DNA of 64,000 nucleotides from the NCBI RefSeq assembly GCF_009765375.1, contig NZ_VTOK01000016.1, positions 32,003 to 96,002 of the forward strand. The letters are read 5' to 3'. Shown one piece after another: positions 47,652 to 57,380 of the stretch; within the stretch, counting starts at the first letter, position 1, and each line of letters starts with the position of its first letter. This DNA is from Alteribacillus sp. YIM 98480 (GTDB taxonomy: Bacteria; Bacillota; Bacilli; Bacillales; Marinococcaceae). The position numbers and the translations under genes were made by a program. A model generated the notes under the pieces. It worked only from the letters and a program-made list of their open reading frames with translations. It was not told the origin of the DNA and made no database searches.

Positions 47652-49094
47652 CTAATTCAACTTTTTTTCAGAAGTCACATCTATTGTTTCTAATTCATCT
47701 TTTTTTCCAGCGAACCATGTAGCTTCAATTTCTTCAAGGGATTTATTCTTTGTTTCTGGAACAAATTTTAATACAAAGAAAAAGGCGAAAGTGCTAATAA
47801 GACCGTAAATAAGAAAAGCTCCTGAACCTAAAGCATCATTTAGTGGTGGAAACGTAGATGATGCTGTTAAATTAGCTCCCCAGCTTAATGTGACAGCAAT
47901 AGCAACAGCCTGACCTCTAATCTTATTAGGGAATACCTCCGATATATATACCCAAGTAACAGGTCCCCAAGTCATCTGAAATACAGCTACAAATCCTAAA
48001 ATAAATATCAGTACACTAATTCCTTGAATATCTGCAAAGAATAGTGCTGCTACTGCTGCTAAACAAATGGCACAGCCTAAAGAACCAAAAAGTAGTAAGA
48101 ATTTTCTCCCTTGTCTATCTACAATTCTTATAGCTGTTAATGTAGCAACAACACTTATAAGTCCAACAAATATCGTTTGGAACATAGATGTTGACGAATC
48201 GGCACCAAGGTTTTCAAATATTCGTGGAGCATAATACATAACAATATTTATACCGATAATTTGTTGAAAAATAGCCACTGCCATACCCACTAACAACACT
48301 AGCTTTCCATAATGGAAAAGGCTTACTTTTTCTGTTTTAGTGTTCATGGAGTGTTTTATTTGTTGAAGGGTTTCGCTAGCTATTTGTTTAGATCCATTTA
48401 CCTTTTCTAATAAGTTATATGCTTTGTCATACTCATGTTTAAGGGCTAGGTATCTAGGTGTTTCCGGAATAAATAAAAGAAGGAAGAAAAATAATGCAGC
48501 CGGGATTAATTCTGAAGCAAACATTAATCTCCACCCAATATCATTTATCCACTCGCTAGTTCTACCTAATGATATGAGCCAGTTGACAACGTATACAACA
48601 GTTTGCCCGAATACAACAGACACAGCATATAAAATGACCATTCTTCCTCTGATTTTCGAAGGACTCATTTCACTTATATAGACTGGTGCAATGGCAGAAG
48701 CTAAACCTACTCCAATACCACCTATTATTCTATAAATATTAAACGTAACCAACAATTCAAGACTAGGTTCACCATAGGTGAAAAATAGTAACTCCGGGTA
48801 AGCTGAGCCTAGTGCCGAAAGAGAAAATAAAACTGCTGCAATAACGAGTGTATTACGTCGTCCAATACTATTGGACAACAATCCAGAAATTAGCGCCCCT
48901 ATAATACATCCTGCCAATGCACTAGATACAGTAAGACCATGAACAAACGAACTTAAATCTAAACTATCCAGTAGGTATAATTGTATGGATTGTTCTGCCC
49001 CTGCAATAACCGCTGTATCGTAACCGAATAAAAGTCCACCTAAAGAAGCCACAGCTGCTACAAATAAAATGTAATATCGTTTGTTATTCATCAT
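47652..49094 (-). CDS. MFS sugar porter (IolT/XylE-like)
   Basis: Protein of 480 aa with 12 helices and the sugar porter signatures: GGLLFGYDTAVIAGA in helix 1, NSIGRRNTL in loop 2-3, RIIGGIGVGLASAIAPVYISEMSPSKIRGRMV, PETPRYL after helix 6, QQIIGINIVMYYAPRIFE in helix 7, and VPETKNKSLEEIE at the end. It would import inositol or a hexose/pentose with protons. A palindrome GAAGGAAATTCCTTC (49101-49115) covers the ribosome-site region right before the ATG. It lies about 575 bases downstream of the iolG-like gene on the same strand, in a locus for polyol use. Confidence 0.93.
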   Translation of the reverse strand: MMNNKRYYILFVAAVASLGGLLFGYDTAVIAGAEQSIQLYLLDSLDLSSFVHGLTVSSALAGCIIGALISGLLSNSIGRRNTLVIAAVLFSLSALGSAYPELLFFTYGEPSLELLVTFNIYRIIGGIGVGLASAIAPVYISEMSPSKIRGRMVILYAVSVVFGQTVVYVVNWLISLGRTSEWINDIGWRLMFASELIPAALFFFLLLFIPETPRYLALKHEYDKAYNLLEKVNGSKQIASETLQQIKHSMNTKTEKVSLFHYGKLVLLVGMAVAIFQQIIGINIVMYYAPRIFENLGADSSTSMFQTIFVGLISVVATLTAIRIVDRQGRKFLLLFGSLGCAICLAAVAALFFADIQGISVLIFILGFVAVFQMTWGPVTWVYISEVFPNKIRGQAVAIAVTLSWGANLTASSTFPPLNDALGSGAFLIYGLISTFAFFFVLKFVPETKNKSLEEIEATWFAGKKDELETIDVTSEKKLN

Positions 49095-49670
49095 AAAAGT
49101 GAAGGAAATTCCTTCAAACCCCCCTTATTTATTTCAATATAAAATGACTATCTATCTCAACATTCACATTTTCTTTGTACTCTAATAACCCTCTCAATTA
49201 TTTTATTGAAGCTTTAGTTACAAGCTTCTTTGATTCTATTAATCATAAATAAACTTGACTCTTATAGGTAGCGGTAAATGTCTTAACCTATTCGTATAAA
49301 TAAAGTTATTTTATCCAGCATTATCTACGTCTTCATGATTTAAAAAAGAGACATGGGCGAGTATTCTCCGGAAGCTGGATGGTAGGGATGGTAAAAAGCA
49401 AAGGGATAGCCCCATTAACTACAACACCTAGTATTTATTGAAAAACAAATTTTGTACCTGTTGTTGTTAAACGAGGGAATCAGCCCCTCATTTACAGTAA
49501 TACATAAGTAGTCTTTTAAGTTTCCACATAACTCATTTAGTGGTTCTATTTAATCTTCTATTTCTTTATTACTGTAAATAATTCAGATAAAGAAACAGAA
49601 CGATTTTCTTCTCACGATAACTTTGCTGCGTATAGGAGTCATCTGTTTTAATTCTACTAATATAAAACTT
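49095..49670. other. Gap between iolG-like and sugar porter genes
   Basis: No gene recognised in 575 bases. The only structured element is the palindrome at 49101-49115 overlapping the porter's ribosome site, a possible operator. Confidence 0.4.
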
Positions 49671-50699
49671 TTACATATTAACAATTTTTTTGCTATAAAA
49701 CTCTGGGATTTCTGGAATTGAAATGGGCTCAATTTGACCCGTTCTCTTTGCTTCTACACATGTATCAGTCGTTACGGCAACAACATAGCCATCCCACGCT
49801 GAAGGACCATTCATTTCCCCTTTTAAAGTCGAATCAATCCATTCTTGGAATTCTACATTAAAGGCATCTACGAAACGATCTTTCCAATCTGTGAAAACCT
49901 CTGTTGATGCTTTTGCTTCACTACGTATAGGTACAGTAGCAGGTTCAGGTAAATTCGCTGTACCTGTATCACCAACAACTTGGCATTGGATATCATAACC
50001 ATATTGACAATTAACAAAGCTTTCAACACTGATACGGATTCCTTGTTTCGTTTCAAGTAACATGATGTGAGGGTCCTGTAAGCCTTCAGTTGCAAAACGT
50101 GTCTTTCTTGGTGTAAGAATTTGTGCAGATACATAGTCGTCACCGTCAAGTAGCCATCTAAGAACATCAATCTCATGAACAAGTGAATCTGTGATTGCCA
50201 TATCTCCACTAAATCCAGGTGCTTCTGGATTACGGTGTGCACAATGAAGCATTAATGGATGTCCAATTTCCTCTTTATCAAGCACTTTTTTCAAAGCACG
50301 ATAGCCTTGGTCGAATCGTCTCATAAAACCAACTTGAACCAATTGTTTACCATGTGCCATTTCAGCATCTATAATTCTTTTACACCCTTCTGCCGTTGTT
50401 GCAAGTGGCTTTTCACAGAAAACAGGTTTACCTGCATCAATCGCAGCCAATACAAACTCCTCATGAGTTGGTCCCCAAGATGTTACAATAATTGCATCAA
50501 CTTCATCTGAATGAATTAAATCTTGACCATTATCATAAACTTTTGCGTTAAGCTTTTCTCTTTCAACAACTTCTTTGGCTTGCTCCTGATTCACATCAGT
50601 TACTGCAACAATTTCAGCACCTGTTAATGTATTCGTAATACGGTAAATATGGTCTTGACCAATCATTCCAGTTCCGATTACCCCTATTCTTAATGTCAT
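49671..50699 (-). CDS. iolG: Inositol 2-dehydrogenase
   Basis: Protein of 342 aa matching Bacillus IolG along its length: [20 protein letters not shown] at the NAD-binding start, [35 protein letters not shown] with the catalytic Lys, [24 protein letters not shown], and [18 protein letters not shown] with the catalytic Asp and His. It oxidises myo-inositol (or D-chiro-inositol/glucose) with NAD. AGGTG lies six bases before the ATG. It is 128 bases downstream of a TIM-barrel isomerase gene and upstream of a sugar porter, consistent with polyol catabolism. Of the two IolG-like genes in the window this one is nearer the classical sequence. Confidence 0.88.
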   Translation of the reverse strand: MTLRIGVIGTGMIGQDHIYRITNTLTGAEIVAVTDVNQEQAKEVVEREKLNAKVYDNGQDLIHSDEVDAIIVTSWGPTHEEFVLAAIDAGKPVFCEKPLATTAEGCKRIIDAEMAHGKQLVQVGFMRRFDQGYRALKKVLDKEEIGHPLMLHCAHRNPEAPGFSGDMAITDSLVHEIDVLRWLLDGDDYVSAQILTPRKTRFATEGLQDPHIMLLETKQGIRISVESFVNCQYGYDIQCQVVGDTGTANLPEPATVPIRSEAKASTEVFTDWKDRFVDAFNVEFQEWIDSTLKGEMNGPSAWDGYVVAVTTDTCVEAKRTGQIEPISIPEIPEFYSKKIVNM

Positions 50700-50827
50700 A
50701 AATACACCTACTTTTTTATTTATTAATTACTCTAGGTAAAGCTTCCCTACTACGAAATCGTTTTCAATTCATCATTAAATGAAAAAGCTTTTTATCTAAA
50801 CTAGTACCCTAAATCTACTATTTCGAT

Positions 50828-51799
50828 TTATTTTGATGTCTGCAATTCAGTTTTACGTTCAAAATCTACCGGTAAGCTTTCTTTCAATACGGTTGTTGAT
50901 TTTTTTAATGCAGTCAGTGGATCCATTGTTAAATCCTCCATCTCAAGACTTACAGGGCCATTATATCCCATCATGCTAAGTACTGAGAAAAACTCCTTCC
51001 ACCAACTAGTTTCGTGTCCATGACCAAGAGCAACATAGTTCCATGAACGTGTAGCAAAACAGTCAATAGTTTTTGTATCAAGTGCCCCTTCTTGTTCAAA
51101 AACACCTCTTTCAATACGTGTATCTTTGGCATGAACATGATAGATTGCATCCCCTAAAGATCTCACGACTGATATTGGATCTCCTCCCATCCAAAATGTG
51201 TGACTTGGATCATAGTTCATCCCAATCATATCGCCAACATGATTTCTTAATCTAAATAGAGTCTCAGGGTTATAGACTAACTGTGCTCCATGGTTCTCCA
51301 ATGCAATTTTTTCAATCCCATGTTCTTTTGCTTCTTTCACAGTCTTTTCCCAATACGGAAGTGCTACTTCACTCCATTGCCAGTTTAGAATTTTAGTAGT
51401 AATCGGTGGCCAACTTGTGGTTATCCAATTTGGAGTAGTTTCTCCGGGTCCTCCACCTGGAAGTCCAGACATCATATTAATATTTTTTACACCTAAAAGC
51501 TCCGCAAGTCTAAATGTTTTCTCTACGACAACCTGATGTTCCCGTCCCTCTTCATTGGGAGCTAATTGATTTCCAGAACAATTTAAGGCATGTAATTCTA
51601 ATCCTCTTTGTTTTAGAGTGTCCATTAATTTTTCTCTTTGTACTAAACTTTCAAGCAAACCATCTAAATCAACATGCGGGGCGTCAGACCAACCTCCACA
51701 TGCGAGTTCTAAAATTTCATAACCTAAGGAAGCAGCTGTATCAACCATTTCTTCAAAAGACATAGATTCTAAACAATCTGTCACTAAGCTCATTCGCAT
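50828..51799 (-). CDS. TIM-barrel sugar isomerase/epimerase (IolE/IolH-like)
   Basis: Protein of 323 aa of the AP endonuclease-like sugar phosphate isomerase/epimerase family. Conserved features are SLGYEILELACGGWSDAPHVDLD, ELHALNCSGNQLAP, NINMMSGLPGGGPGE, KIALENHGAQLVYN (metal Glu), GMNYDPSHTFWMGGDP (metal Asp/His), YHVHAKDTRIE (metal His) and VSLEMEDLTMDP (metal Glu). The metal site is complete. The start at 51799 is fixed by AAGGAG nine bases upstream; the longer frame to 51856 has no such site. It would convert an oxidised inositol or keto-sugar made by the neighbouring dehydrogenase. Confidence 0.9.
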   Translation of the reverse strand: MRMSLVTDCLESMSFEEMVDTAASLGYEILELACGGWSDAPHVDLDGLLESLVQREKLMDTLKQRGLELHALNCSGNQLAPNEEGREHQVVVEKTFRLAELLGVKNINMMSGLPGGGPGETTPNWITTSWPPITTKILNWQWSEVALPYWEKTVKEAKEHGIEKIALENHGAQLVYNPETLFRLRNHVGDMIGMNYDPSHTFWMGGDPISVVRSLGDAIYHVHAKDTRIERGVFEQEGALDTKTIDCFATRSWNYVALGHGHETSWWKEFFSVLSMMGYNGPVSLEMEDLTMDPLTALKKSTTVLKESLPVDFERKTELQTSK

Positions 51800-51849
51800 T
51801 CTAAAAAACTCCTTTTTGATTAAATGAAGTACCAGTAATATAGTTTGCA

Positions 51850-52565
51850 GTTTCACTACTTAAAAATAGCATTAGATTCTGCAATTTCCTCAGGTTTTGC
51901 CAACCTTTCATTGGCACCTGACTTCACGGTGATTCTTCATATTCTTCAGGTGCCTTTCCTTCAACCACGCTCCATTTTGAAAAACTTCTTTGTAGCATTT
52001 TTGTATCTACAAAGCCTGGACAAACAGCGTTAATTTCAATTCCATATTCCACCAGTTACAGAGCAAGGACTTAGGTTAACGAATTATCTCCTGCTTTTGA
52101 CGCATAATACGCCCCGTTTACTAGCTCACCAATTTTATAGGCTTGTGAAGATATTGAAACTGTTTTTCCATCTTTCACATTATTTTTGATCATATTTTTT
52201 CCAACAGCTTTACTGAGAAAATAAACAGATTTTAAACACTCTATCCCACTCTTCTTCGTTAATCTTGAAGTGGAGATACCAGCACAGTTTGTAAGTATAT
52301 CAATCTTTGTAAATTAGGATTCAAACTCCTTTATCACTTCATCAATCTGTTGAGATGAAATCGCATCTACTACAAGTGGTAATGCTGTTACTACTAGGTC
52401 TTCTTTTTCTTTTGTCGTTACTCTAATGCTTTCTTCCTTTAAACCTATTAATACAAGTCTAGCCCCTTGATTAGCATAGTTGATGGCTATTTCCTTACCT
52501 ATTCTTCTTGCGGCTTCTGTAACAATACAAGTCTTCCCTTGTAATTTTTTATCATTTCCCCCCTT
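51850..52565 (-). pseudogene. SDR oxidoreductase pseudogene
   Basis: Coding blocks in shifting frames include EAARRIGKEIAINYANQGAR, then LVLIG near the start, and near the end AYYASKAGDN and NAVCPGFVDTKMLQRSFSKW. Stops occur in every frame, including one soon after the start. The order of blocks is that of one short-chain dehydrogenase. It would have been the first gene of the LacI-controlled operon (SDR, isomerase, IolG). Confidence 0.8.
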
Positions 52566-52664
52566 TTTCAGGATATTTTATTTAAATAACGTTTTATGCA
52601 TACGCTTGCATAATTGCGTAAAAATATAGAAATCGAAATAAATTAAAAACTTATTCTACTCGAT
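52524..52664. repeat. 141-bp direct repeat, copy A
   Basis: Matches 52731-52871 along its whole length with about 15-20 differences. It contains the SDR gene start, an operator candidate, and at its far end a degenerate copy of the last codons of the LacI gene. Confidence 0.85.
52597..52610. promoter_or_regulatory. LacI-type operator candidate O1
   Basis: TGCATACGCTTGCA, a near-palindrome with the central CG typical of LacI/GalR-family operators, in front of the SDR pseudogene. Identical to the site at 53912-53925. Confidence 0.65.
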
Positions 52665-52730
52665 AAGTGATGATACTATTATCTCTTAGGCTTCTATTTT
52701 ATTTAATATTGCTCCCACGTCTCCTTTATT

Positions 52731-52871
52731 AATACAAGATTTCCCTGTAACTTTTTATCATCCCCCCTTTTCAGGATATTTTAGTTAAATAACGTTTTAC
52801 GCATACGCTTGCATAATTTGCGTAAAAATATATAGAAGGTGGAATAAATTTAAAAACTTATTCCACTCGAT
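52731..52871. repeat. 141-bp direct repeat, copy B
   Basis: Second copy; its right end is the real 3' end of the LacI gene (codons for SSGISF and stop), its left end a piece of the SDR gene start without the rest of that gene. Confidence 0.85.
52800..52813. promoter_or_regulatory. LacI-type operator candidate O2
   Basis: CGCATACGCTTGCA, one base different from O1 and O3; carried by repeat copy B. Confidence 0.6.
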
Positions 52872-53881
52872 TCTCTAATTACTAAAGTAGGACTAATTTC
52901 AAGCTTTTGCTTCACTGTTGAATCTGTAGATTTTAGTTTCTCAATTAACCGCTTACATGTTATCGCTGCAATTTCTTTAGTCGGTTGATGTACGGTAGTA
53001 AGGTATGGTTTATAGTAGGTGCATAACTCAATATCGTCAAATCCCACAACCGGAATGTCCTTTGGAACATTAATTCCCAATTCCTTTAATGCCAATATTG
53101 ATCCTAAAGCCATTAAGTCATTCTGGGCAAAAACAGCAGTAATATCTCTTAATACGTCTGCATTATCCATTATCACCTGATAACCCGATTCAAATGTAGT
53201 GTCTCCATAAAATAATAGCTTGTCATTATATGGGAGGTTATTATCATAGAAAGCTGCTTTTAAGCCATCTGTTCTTAGTTCAAACTCACCACCTATTTGA
53301 TTGGATGAGATACACATGATGTTTTCATGTCCTTGTTTAATTAGATGATCAGCTGCTATATATCCTCCCTTAAATTGATCAACACATATAAAATCTACAT
53401 CTTTCGTTTTATAAAATGGAGGTATATACTTACAAAAAACAAAAGGAATATCTGTTCTTTCTAAGATGGTTATTGTTTCATCATCTAAGCCTGGTTCCAA
53501 AATGATAAGCCCATCTACTTTTTTTGCAGCAATGAGTCTCTTAATATTATTTTCTTTTGTGAATCTATTTTCAAAAAAGGCGACAATCACATCGAATTCC
53601 ATTTTTTCCAAACTTTCTATTAACTCATTCTGCCACGATCTGAAGTGCAGTTCTCCTTCAAACCCAAATAAACTTTTTGGTAGAATTACACCAATCGTAT
53701 GGGTTTTATTAGAACTTAGGCTTCTTGCATGGGCGTTAAATTGAAAACCATGCTCTTGTGCAATCTTTAAAATTCTTTTTTTTGTTTTTTTTGGAATCAT
53801 AGGACTGTCATTTAAACATCTTGAGACTGTAGATTGACTTACATTTGCCAACTTTGCAATATCCTTTGTTGTGATCGCCAT
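52850..53881 (-). CDS. LacI-family transcriptional repressor
   Basis: Protein of 343 aa. The N-terminal helix-turn-helix TTKDIAKLANVSQSTVSRCLNDSPMIPKKTKKRI is classical LacI, with a hinge segment and a periplasmic-binding-protein-like sensor (HTIGVILPKSLFGFEGELHF, VDGLIILEPGLDDETITILE, GGYIAADHLIKQGHENIMCI, VVGFDDIELCTYYKPYLTTVHQP). It should bind a sugar or polyol and release DNA. ATG at 53881 has AGAGG ten bases upstream; ATG 53890 is possible but is only one base from that motif. Operators O1-O4 lie downstream and upstream of the gene, so it probably regulates itself and the polyol operon. Confidence 0.92.
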   Translation of the reverse strand: MAITTKDIAKLANVSQSTVSRCLNDSPMIPKKTKKRILKIAQEHGFQFNAHARSLSSNKTHTIGVILPKSLFGFEGELHFRSWQNELIESLEKMEFDVIVAFFENRFTKENNIKRLIAAKKVDGLIILEPGLDDETITILERTDIPFVFCKYIPPFYKTKDVDFICVDQFKGGYIAADHLIKQGHENIMCISSNQIGGEFELRTDGLKAAFYDNNLPYNDKLLFYGDTTFESGYQVIMDNADVLRDITAVFAQNDLMALGSILALKELGINVPKDIPVVGFDDIELCTYYKPYLTTVHQPTKEIAAITCKRLIEKLKSTDSTVKQKLEISPTLVIRESSGISF

Positions 53882-53911
53882 ATATTTCATGCCTCTTCTG
53901 TATTTGTTTTT

Positions 53912-53925
53912 TGCATACGCTTGCA
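53912..53925. promoter_or_regulatory. LacI-type operator candidate O3
   Basis: TGCATACGCTTGCA, identical to O1, 31 bases upstream of the repressor start: an autoregulatory position. Confidence 0.7.
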
Positions 53926-54054
53926 TTACAAATTAAATGTTAAACCTTTCAGAATGTTTAGTCAAGAGCTATTCTCACACTCTATTTAAAAACCAATATC
54001 TATAACAAGTACAGGTAATGAAACTATTGATCTTCGCCGTTGTTATGGTTATTA

Positions 54055-54068
54055 CGCAATCGTATGCG
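54055..54068. promoter_or_regulatory. LacI-type operator candidate O4
   Basis: CGCAATCGTATGCG, the same dyad with two changed bases, 143 bases upstream of O3; it could support looping. Confidence 0.5.
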
Positions 54069-54184
54069 TTTTCATTTGGTTGCATAATACAATACATAGA
54101 ATAATTAGTCAAATGAATGAATTTTATTATTTATTTCTATATCATTATAAACGGACATTATATAAAATCCCCTCGTTATTGTTC

Positions 54185-54371
54185 GATTTCCGCTTCAGGG
54201 GCTTTCACCCTCGGGGCACAAGCGCGATATCTACTCCAACTCCCTTTATTCATTATCGGAGTGTTTTCTTTACCGCAGGCATGGCTTCAGCCCCCCTAGG
54301 AAGCAAGCTGCCTCCGAGGACTTCAGCTCAAGATTATCCCGCAGTCGCCGCGTTCCGCTGCAATCGATATA
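54185..54371. repeat. Bacillaceae dispersed repeat
   Basis: GC-rich non-coding block with GGCATGGCTTCAGCC, GGACTTCAGCTC and CGCAGTCGCCGCGTTCCGCT, resembling an intergenic repeat that is frequent in bacilli. Its left part is related to 11975-12160. From 54372 to 54891 no gene is recognised. Confidence 0.6.
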
Positions 54372-54891
54372 ATGTTCGTTTTTGATAATTAAAATAGCAC
54401 TTATGAAATTGATTCAAATAATAAACACAAATCTCTTGCTTTTTTTATTCAATCTTTAATCAATATACAACACTTGTTGATTTAAAGGGTAAAAAGAAAG
54501 CATATTTACATTATAAATGAAATCGAAAAATGCTAATCATGACAGGCCACAAGTGCTTCCAAATAACAATGTAACATGGTACTTATTGATTAACCTTCTG
54601 GAACGGACATAACTTTCAATAGAGTTTTCATAAACCTCTATGTAATTAGAAGATATTAATAAAAACATATGAAATAGCGTCAACCTCTGCTTTTTCTATT
54701 GAATTTTCCTTCTGCTGAAGAACCTCCTGGTTACCCTTTCTATTATTCACTTCTGAAGTGATACTTCCTTTAAAAAGAATTTTCTCACCGAAACCTTAAA
54801 GTTATTTCGTAAGTCGTTGGCGGCTGAGGCGCACGCCGAAAGACAGGATATCTTTTTCCATCGTGTCGTTGTTTAGATATTTCGGTTCTCT

Positions 54892-55611
54892 TTATTCCAC
54901 GTTGCAGGTTTTTTTCGGACAGACCCCGCAGTACTTGCCACCGGCACCGGTTTGGTAATAGAAACAGCATGTGTGTCGAACGCGGACTGGGTTGTCTGTA
55001 GGAGAGTGGGAACCTTTCTCTGTGTAAAAATATTGCAGTGGGTTTCTTTTTGCTCCAAACAGCTTTCCTGGTGCCTCGTGGATAAGGAAATAGAAATCTT
55101 CGTCAATCCGTGCTTGTTCCAGGACCGTTGCGTTTTTCCTTAACTTTTTTTCATATAAAGAGTAGGTGCGAACGGCTGTATTTTCCCATAATACTGCCAT
55201 CGAAACGCCGGAAACGGAAGAGAGCGTCTTCCATATCTCATTTAAATGCTCAGCAAAAAGGGTTTCAATGATTTGTTTTCTCCAACTTTGTCTGGAACCA
55301 GTCGTTCGGCAGTTTTCTGCGGCGTTTACAAATTGTAAGGAAGGGTTCCATTTCCCGTCGCTACCTCCCATGTCAAGAAGACAATTTTCGATTGATACAT
55401 CCAATGCTTTGTCCTCTATCGTCATGAGGGAGAGCGCGGGAACAACGATTAATCTTGCGTATTTTTTTGAGAATTGAGACGCAGCCACCGAAAGGGAAGG
55501 TGACTGAGTCACTTGCATGATGTGGTGCAGATAATCCTGACAGATGGATTTATCTGTCCAGCTTACCGCGGATATCGTATTATTTAGCTCTAGTGTGGGT
55601 GATTTTTTCAT
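54892..55611 (-). CDS. FhuF-like siderophore ferric-iron reductase
   Basis: Protein of 239 aa with the FhuF hallmark at the C-terminus: RHTCCFYYQTGAGGKYCGVC, the CC-x10-C-x2-C set that binds a 2Fe-2S cluster. The N-terminal part is the degenerate IucA/IucC-like FhuF domain (SVSGVSMAVLWENTAVRTYS is typical). It reduces siderophore-bound ferric iron in the cytoplasm so that iron is released. ATG at 55611 is chosen, with GGGAG about 13 bases upstream; GTG 55614 is an alternative. It is the last gene of the siderophore uptake operon, directly after the broken ATPase gene. Confidence 0.88.
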   Translation of the reverse strand: MKKSPTLELNNTISAVSWTDKSICQDYLHHIMQVTQSPSLSVAASQFSKKYARLIVVPALSLMTIEDKALDVSIENCLLDMGGSDGKWNPSLQFVNAAENCRTTGSRQSWRKQIIETLFAEHLNEIWKTLSSVSGVSMAVLWENTAVRTYSLYEKKLRKNATVLEQARIDEDFYFLIHEAPGKLFGAKRNPLQYFYTEKGSHSPTDNPVRVRHTCCFYYQTGAGGKYCGVCPKKTCNVE

Positions 55612-55624
55612 CACGTTTTTTTCT

Positions 55625-56340
55625 CCCTTCCCGTGAGGTATAATTATAGAGCGTGCCAAACAATGGATCGTTAATGTTGGCACTTTGGAACACATGACGG
55701 GCTAGATCAGCATTCATGATATCACTCGGTTCTCCCTGAGCCACGATGTTTTTATCTTGAAGGACAGCAAGGTGATAAGTATACCGACTAGCAAGAATCA
55801 TATCATGCAGCACCATTACAATTGTTCGGCCTTTTTTTAAACCAGTATTCCGATTTGATGAGACATGTCTAGATAAGTGGTCGGTTCATCGAGCAATAGC
55901 GTATCCGTGCCTTGTGCAAGCGTCTTTGCGCTCCACGCCCGCTGCCTTCTCCCACCGCATAATGCATCCACAAGATGATCGGCATATTCACTCCTATTCG
56001 TCTCTTCCAGGGCCTGAATAACCATCTTTTCATCTTCACGCGACCATTGTTTTAACCAATTTTGATAAGGATATCTGCCCTGTCTGACCAGCTGCTCTAC
56101 GGTCAAAGCTTCCGGCGCAGTCGGACCTTGAGGGAGATTGGACATTTTTCTTGAAATTTCCTTTGCCGGGAGCCGAACAATTTCTTCTCATCAGTAGAAC
56201 GGCACCTTGTTTTGACGGGCCAAATGTTCGCAAAAGAGTGGATTTCCCACATCCATTCCCTATTTTCCCGTTTGGAATATCAATATTTAGGTTGTTAATA
56301 ACTGGTCTCTCCATAGGAAATGGTAAGTTCCTACGCTTAA
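55625..56340 (-). pseudogene. FecE/FhuC-type siderophore ABC ATPase, multiply frameshifted
   Basis: All parts of an iron-siderophore ATPase are present but in three or more frames. The Walker A region is damaged (NGKIGNGCGKSTLLR; the usual GPNG lead is partly deleted), followed by MSNLPQGPTAPEALTVEQLV, then RQGRYPY. The signature is altered to ALCGGRRQRAW, Walker B reads TLLLDEPTTYLDMSHQ, the switch His region LHDMILASRYTYHLAVLQDK, and the end PSDIMNADLARHVF. Frame breaks near 56250, 56130 and 55830 and altered motif residues mean no functional product. Another ATPase would have to energise the permeases. Confidence 0.88.
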
Positions 56341-57380
56341 AATTGATTGCGATTTTTAAATAATAAATAGAGAAAGAATGGGGCACCAACTCCCGCCGTA
56401 AACACACCCGCTGGAATATCAATTGGATAAAAAATCGTTCTCGCTGTCAGATCGGCCATAAACAACAGCAAGCCTCCTGTCAGAGCAGAAGCTGCTGCCA
56501 AACTGCCAAAAGTCCGGCCTACCAGCGTGCGTGCAATGTGCGGTGCTATTAGCCCGACAAACCCAATAGCGCCGACTGCAGCGACTGCCGCACCAGCTAA
56601 GACTACACTGATACCTAAGAGAATGAAGCGATCCTTTTGCACACGAACCCCCACTCCTAAAGCCACTTCATCTCCCAATTGCTGAGAATTCAAGCTTCTT
56701 GAGAAAATAAGAGCGAGAGGGGTCAAAATAAGCACCAGTACGCTCATGGTATATACATCTTCCCAAGAAGCTCCGTATATACTGCCTGTCAGCCAAAGGT
56801 ACGCTTGGCTGGCGGTTACAGCAGAACTAACAACTATCATAAACGTTGTTAGGGCGCTCATAATAGCCGAGATCCCGATCCCGATAAGCACAAGCCTTAT
56901 CGGTGTAACTCCGTTTTTCCAGGCCATAGTATAAATGAAAACTGATACAATCAGTGCCCCCGTAATAGCCGCTGCCGGCATCCATCCGATACTAACGCTT
57001 CCTGCCAGATAGGTAAGAAACGCCACCGCGAAAACAGATGCTCCGCCCGTTACTCCGATAATATCCGGTGCAGCTAAAGGATTGCGCACAATTCCTTGCA
57101 AGATCAACCCGGAAATCCCTAACGCGGCACCAACGAGCAGCGAAACAAGGGTACGCGGCAGTCGTGATTGCATGACAATAAATTCATTTCCTCCCGTTCC
57201 TTGACCGACAATCGTTTTCACTACTTCTAACGGGCTGATAAGTTTATTTCCCAGGCTCGGACCAGTAATACATGCCAATAAAACGAAAAACACCAACAGC
57301 CCCAACATCAGCATGGTCTTCGTCTCGAGCTGGAAAGAAACAGTGTTTTTCTTATTGCGAAACGTTACAGACTTTTTCAT
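56337..57380 (-). CDS. Siderophore ABC permease 2 (FecCD family)
   Basis: Protein of 347 aa with about ten helices and the FecCD blocks RLPRTLVSLLVGAALGISGLILQGIVRNPLAAPDIIGVTGGA, WLTGSIYGASWEDV, VGAIGFVGLIAPHIARTLVG and DIPAGVFTAGVGAPFFLYLLFKNR. ATG at 57380 overlaps the end of the first permease gene by four bases (ATGA), so translation is coupled; a longer frame to 57545 lies inside that gene. It forms the membrane channel for ferric siderophore with the first permease. The broken ATPase gene follows directly. Confidence 0.93.
   Translation of the reverse strand: MKKSVTFRNKKNTVSFQLETKTMLMLGLLVFFVLLACITGPSLGNKLISPLEVVKTIVGQGTGGNEFIVMQSRLPRTLVSLLVGAALGISGLILQGIVRNPLAAPDIIGVTGGASVFAVAFLTYLAGSVSIGWMPAAAITGALIVSVFIYTMAWKNGVTPIRLVLIGIGISAIMSALTTFMIVVSSAVTASQAYLWLTGSIYGASWEDVYTMSVLVLILTPLALIFSRSLNSQQLGDEVALGVGVRVQKDRFILLGISVVLAGAAVAAVGAIGFVGLIAPHIARTLVGRTFGSLAAASALTGGLLLFMADLTARTIFYPIDIPAGVFTAGVGAPFFLYLLFKNRNQF

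Noticed and set aside
49101..49115. Palindrome GAAGGAAATTCCTTC as a firm operator
   Set aside because: It overlaps the ribosome-site region of the porter gene and may simply be an SD-containing dyad; no second copy was found, so it is only mentioned within the gap entry.
54785..54970. Small minus-strand frame after the FhuF-like gene
   Set aside because: It overlaps the end of the reductase gene in another frame, has no ribosome site and shows no protein-like conservation pattern.
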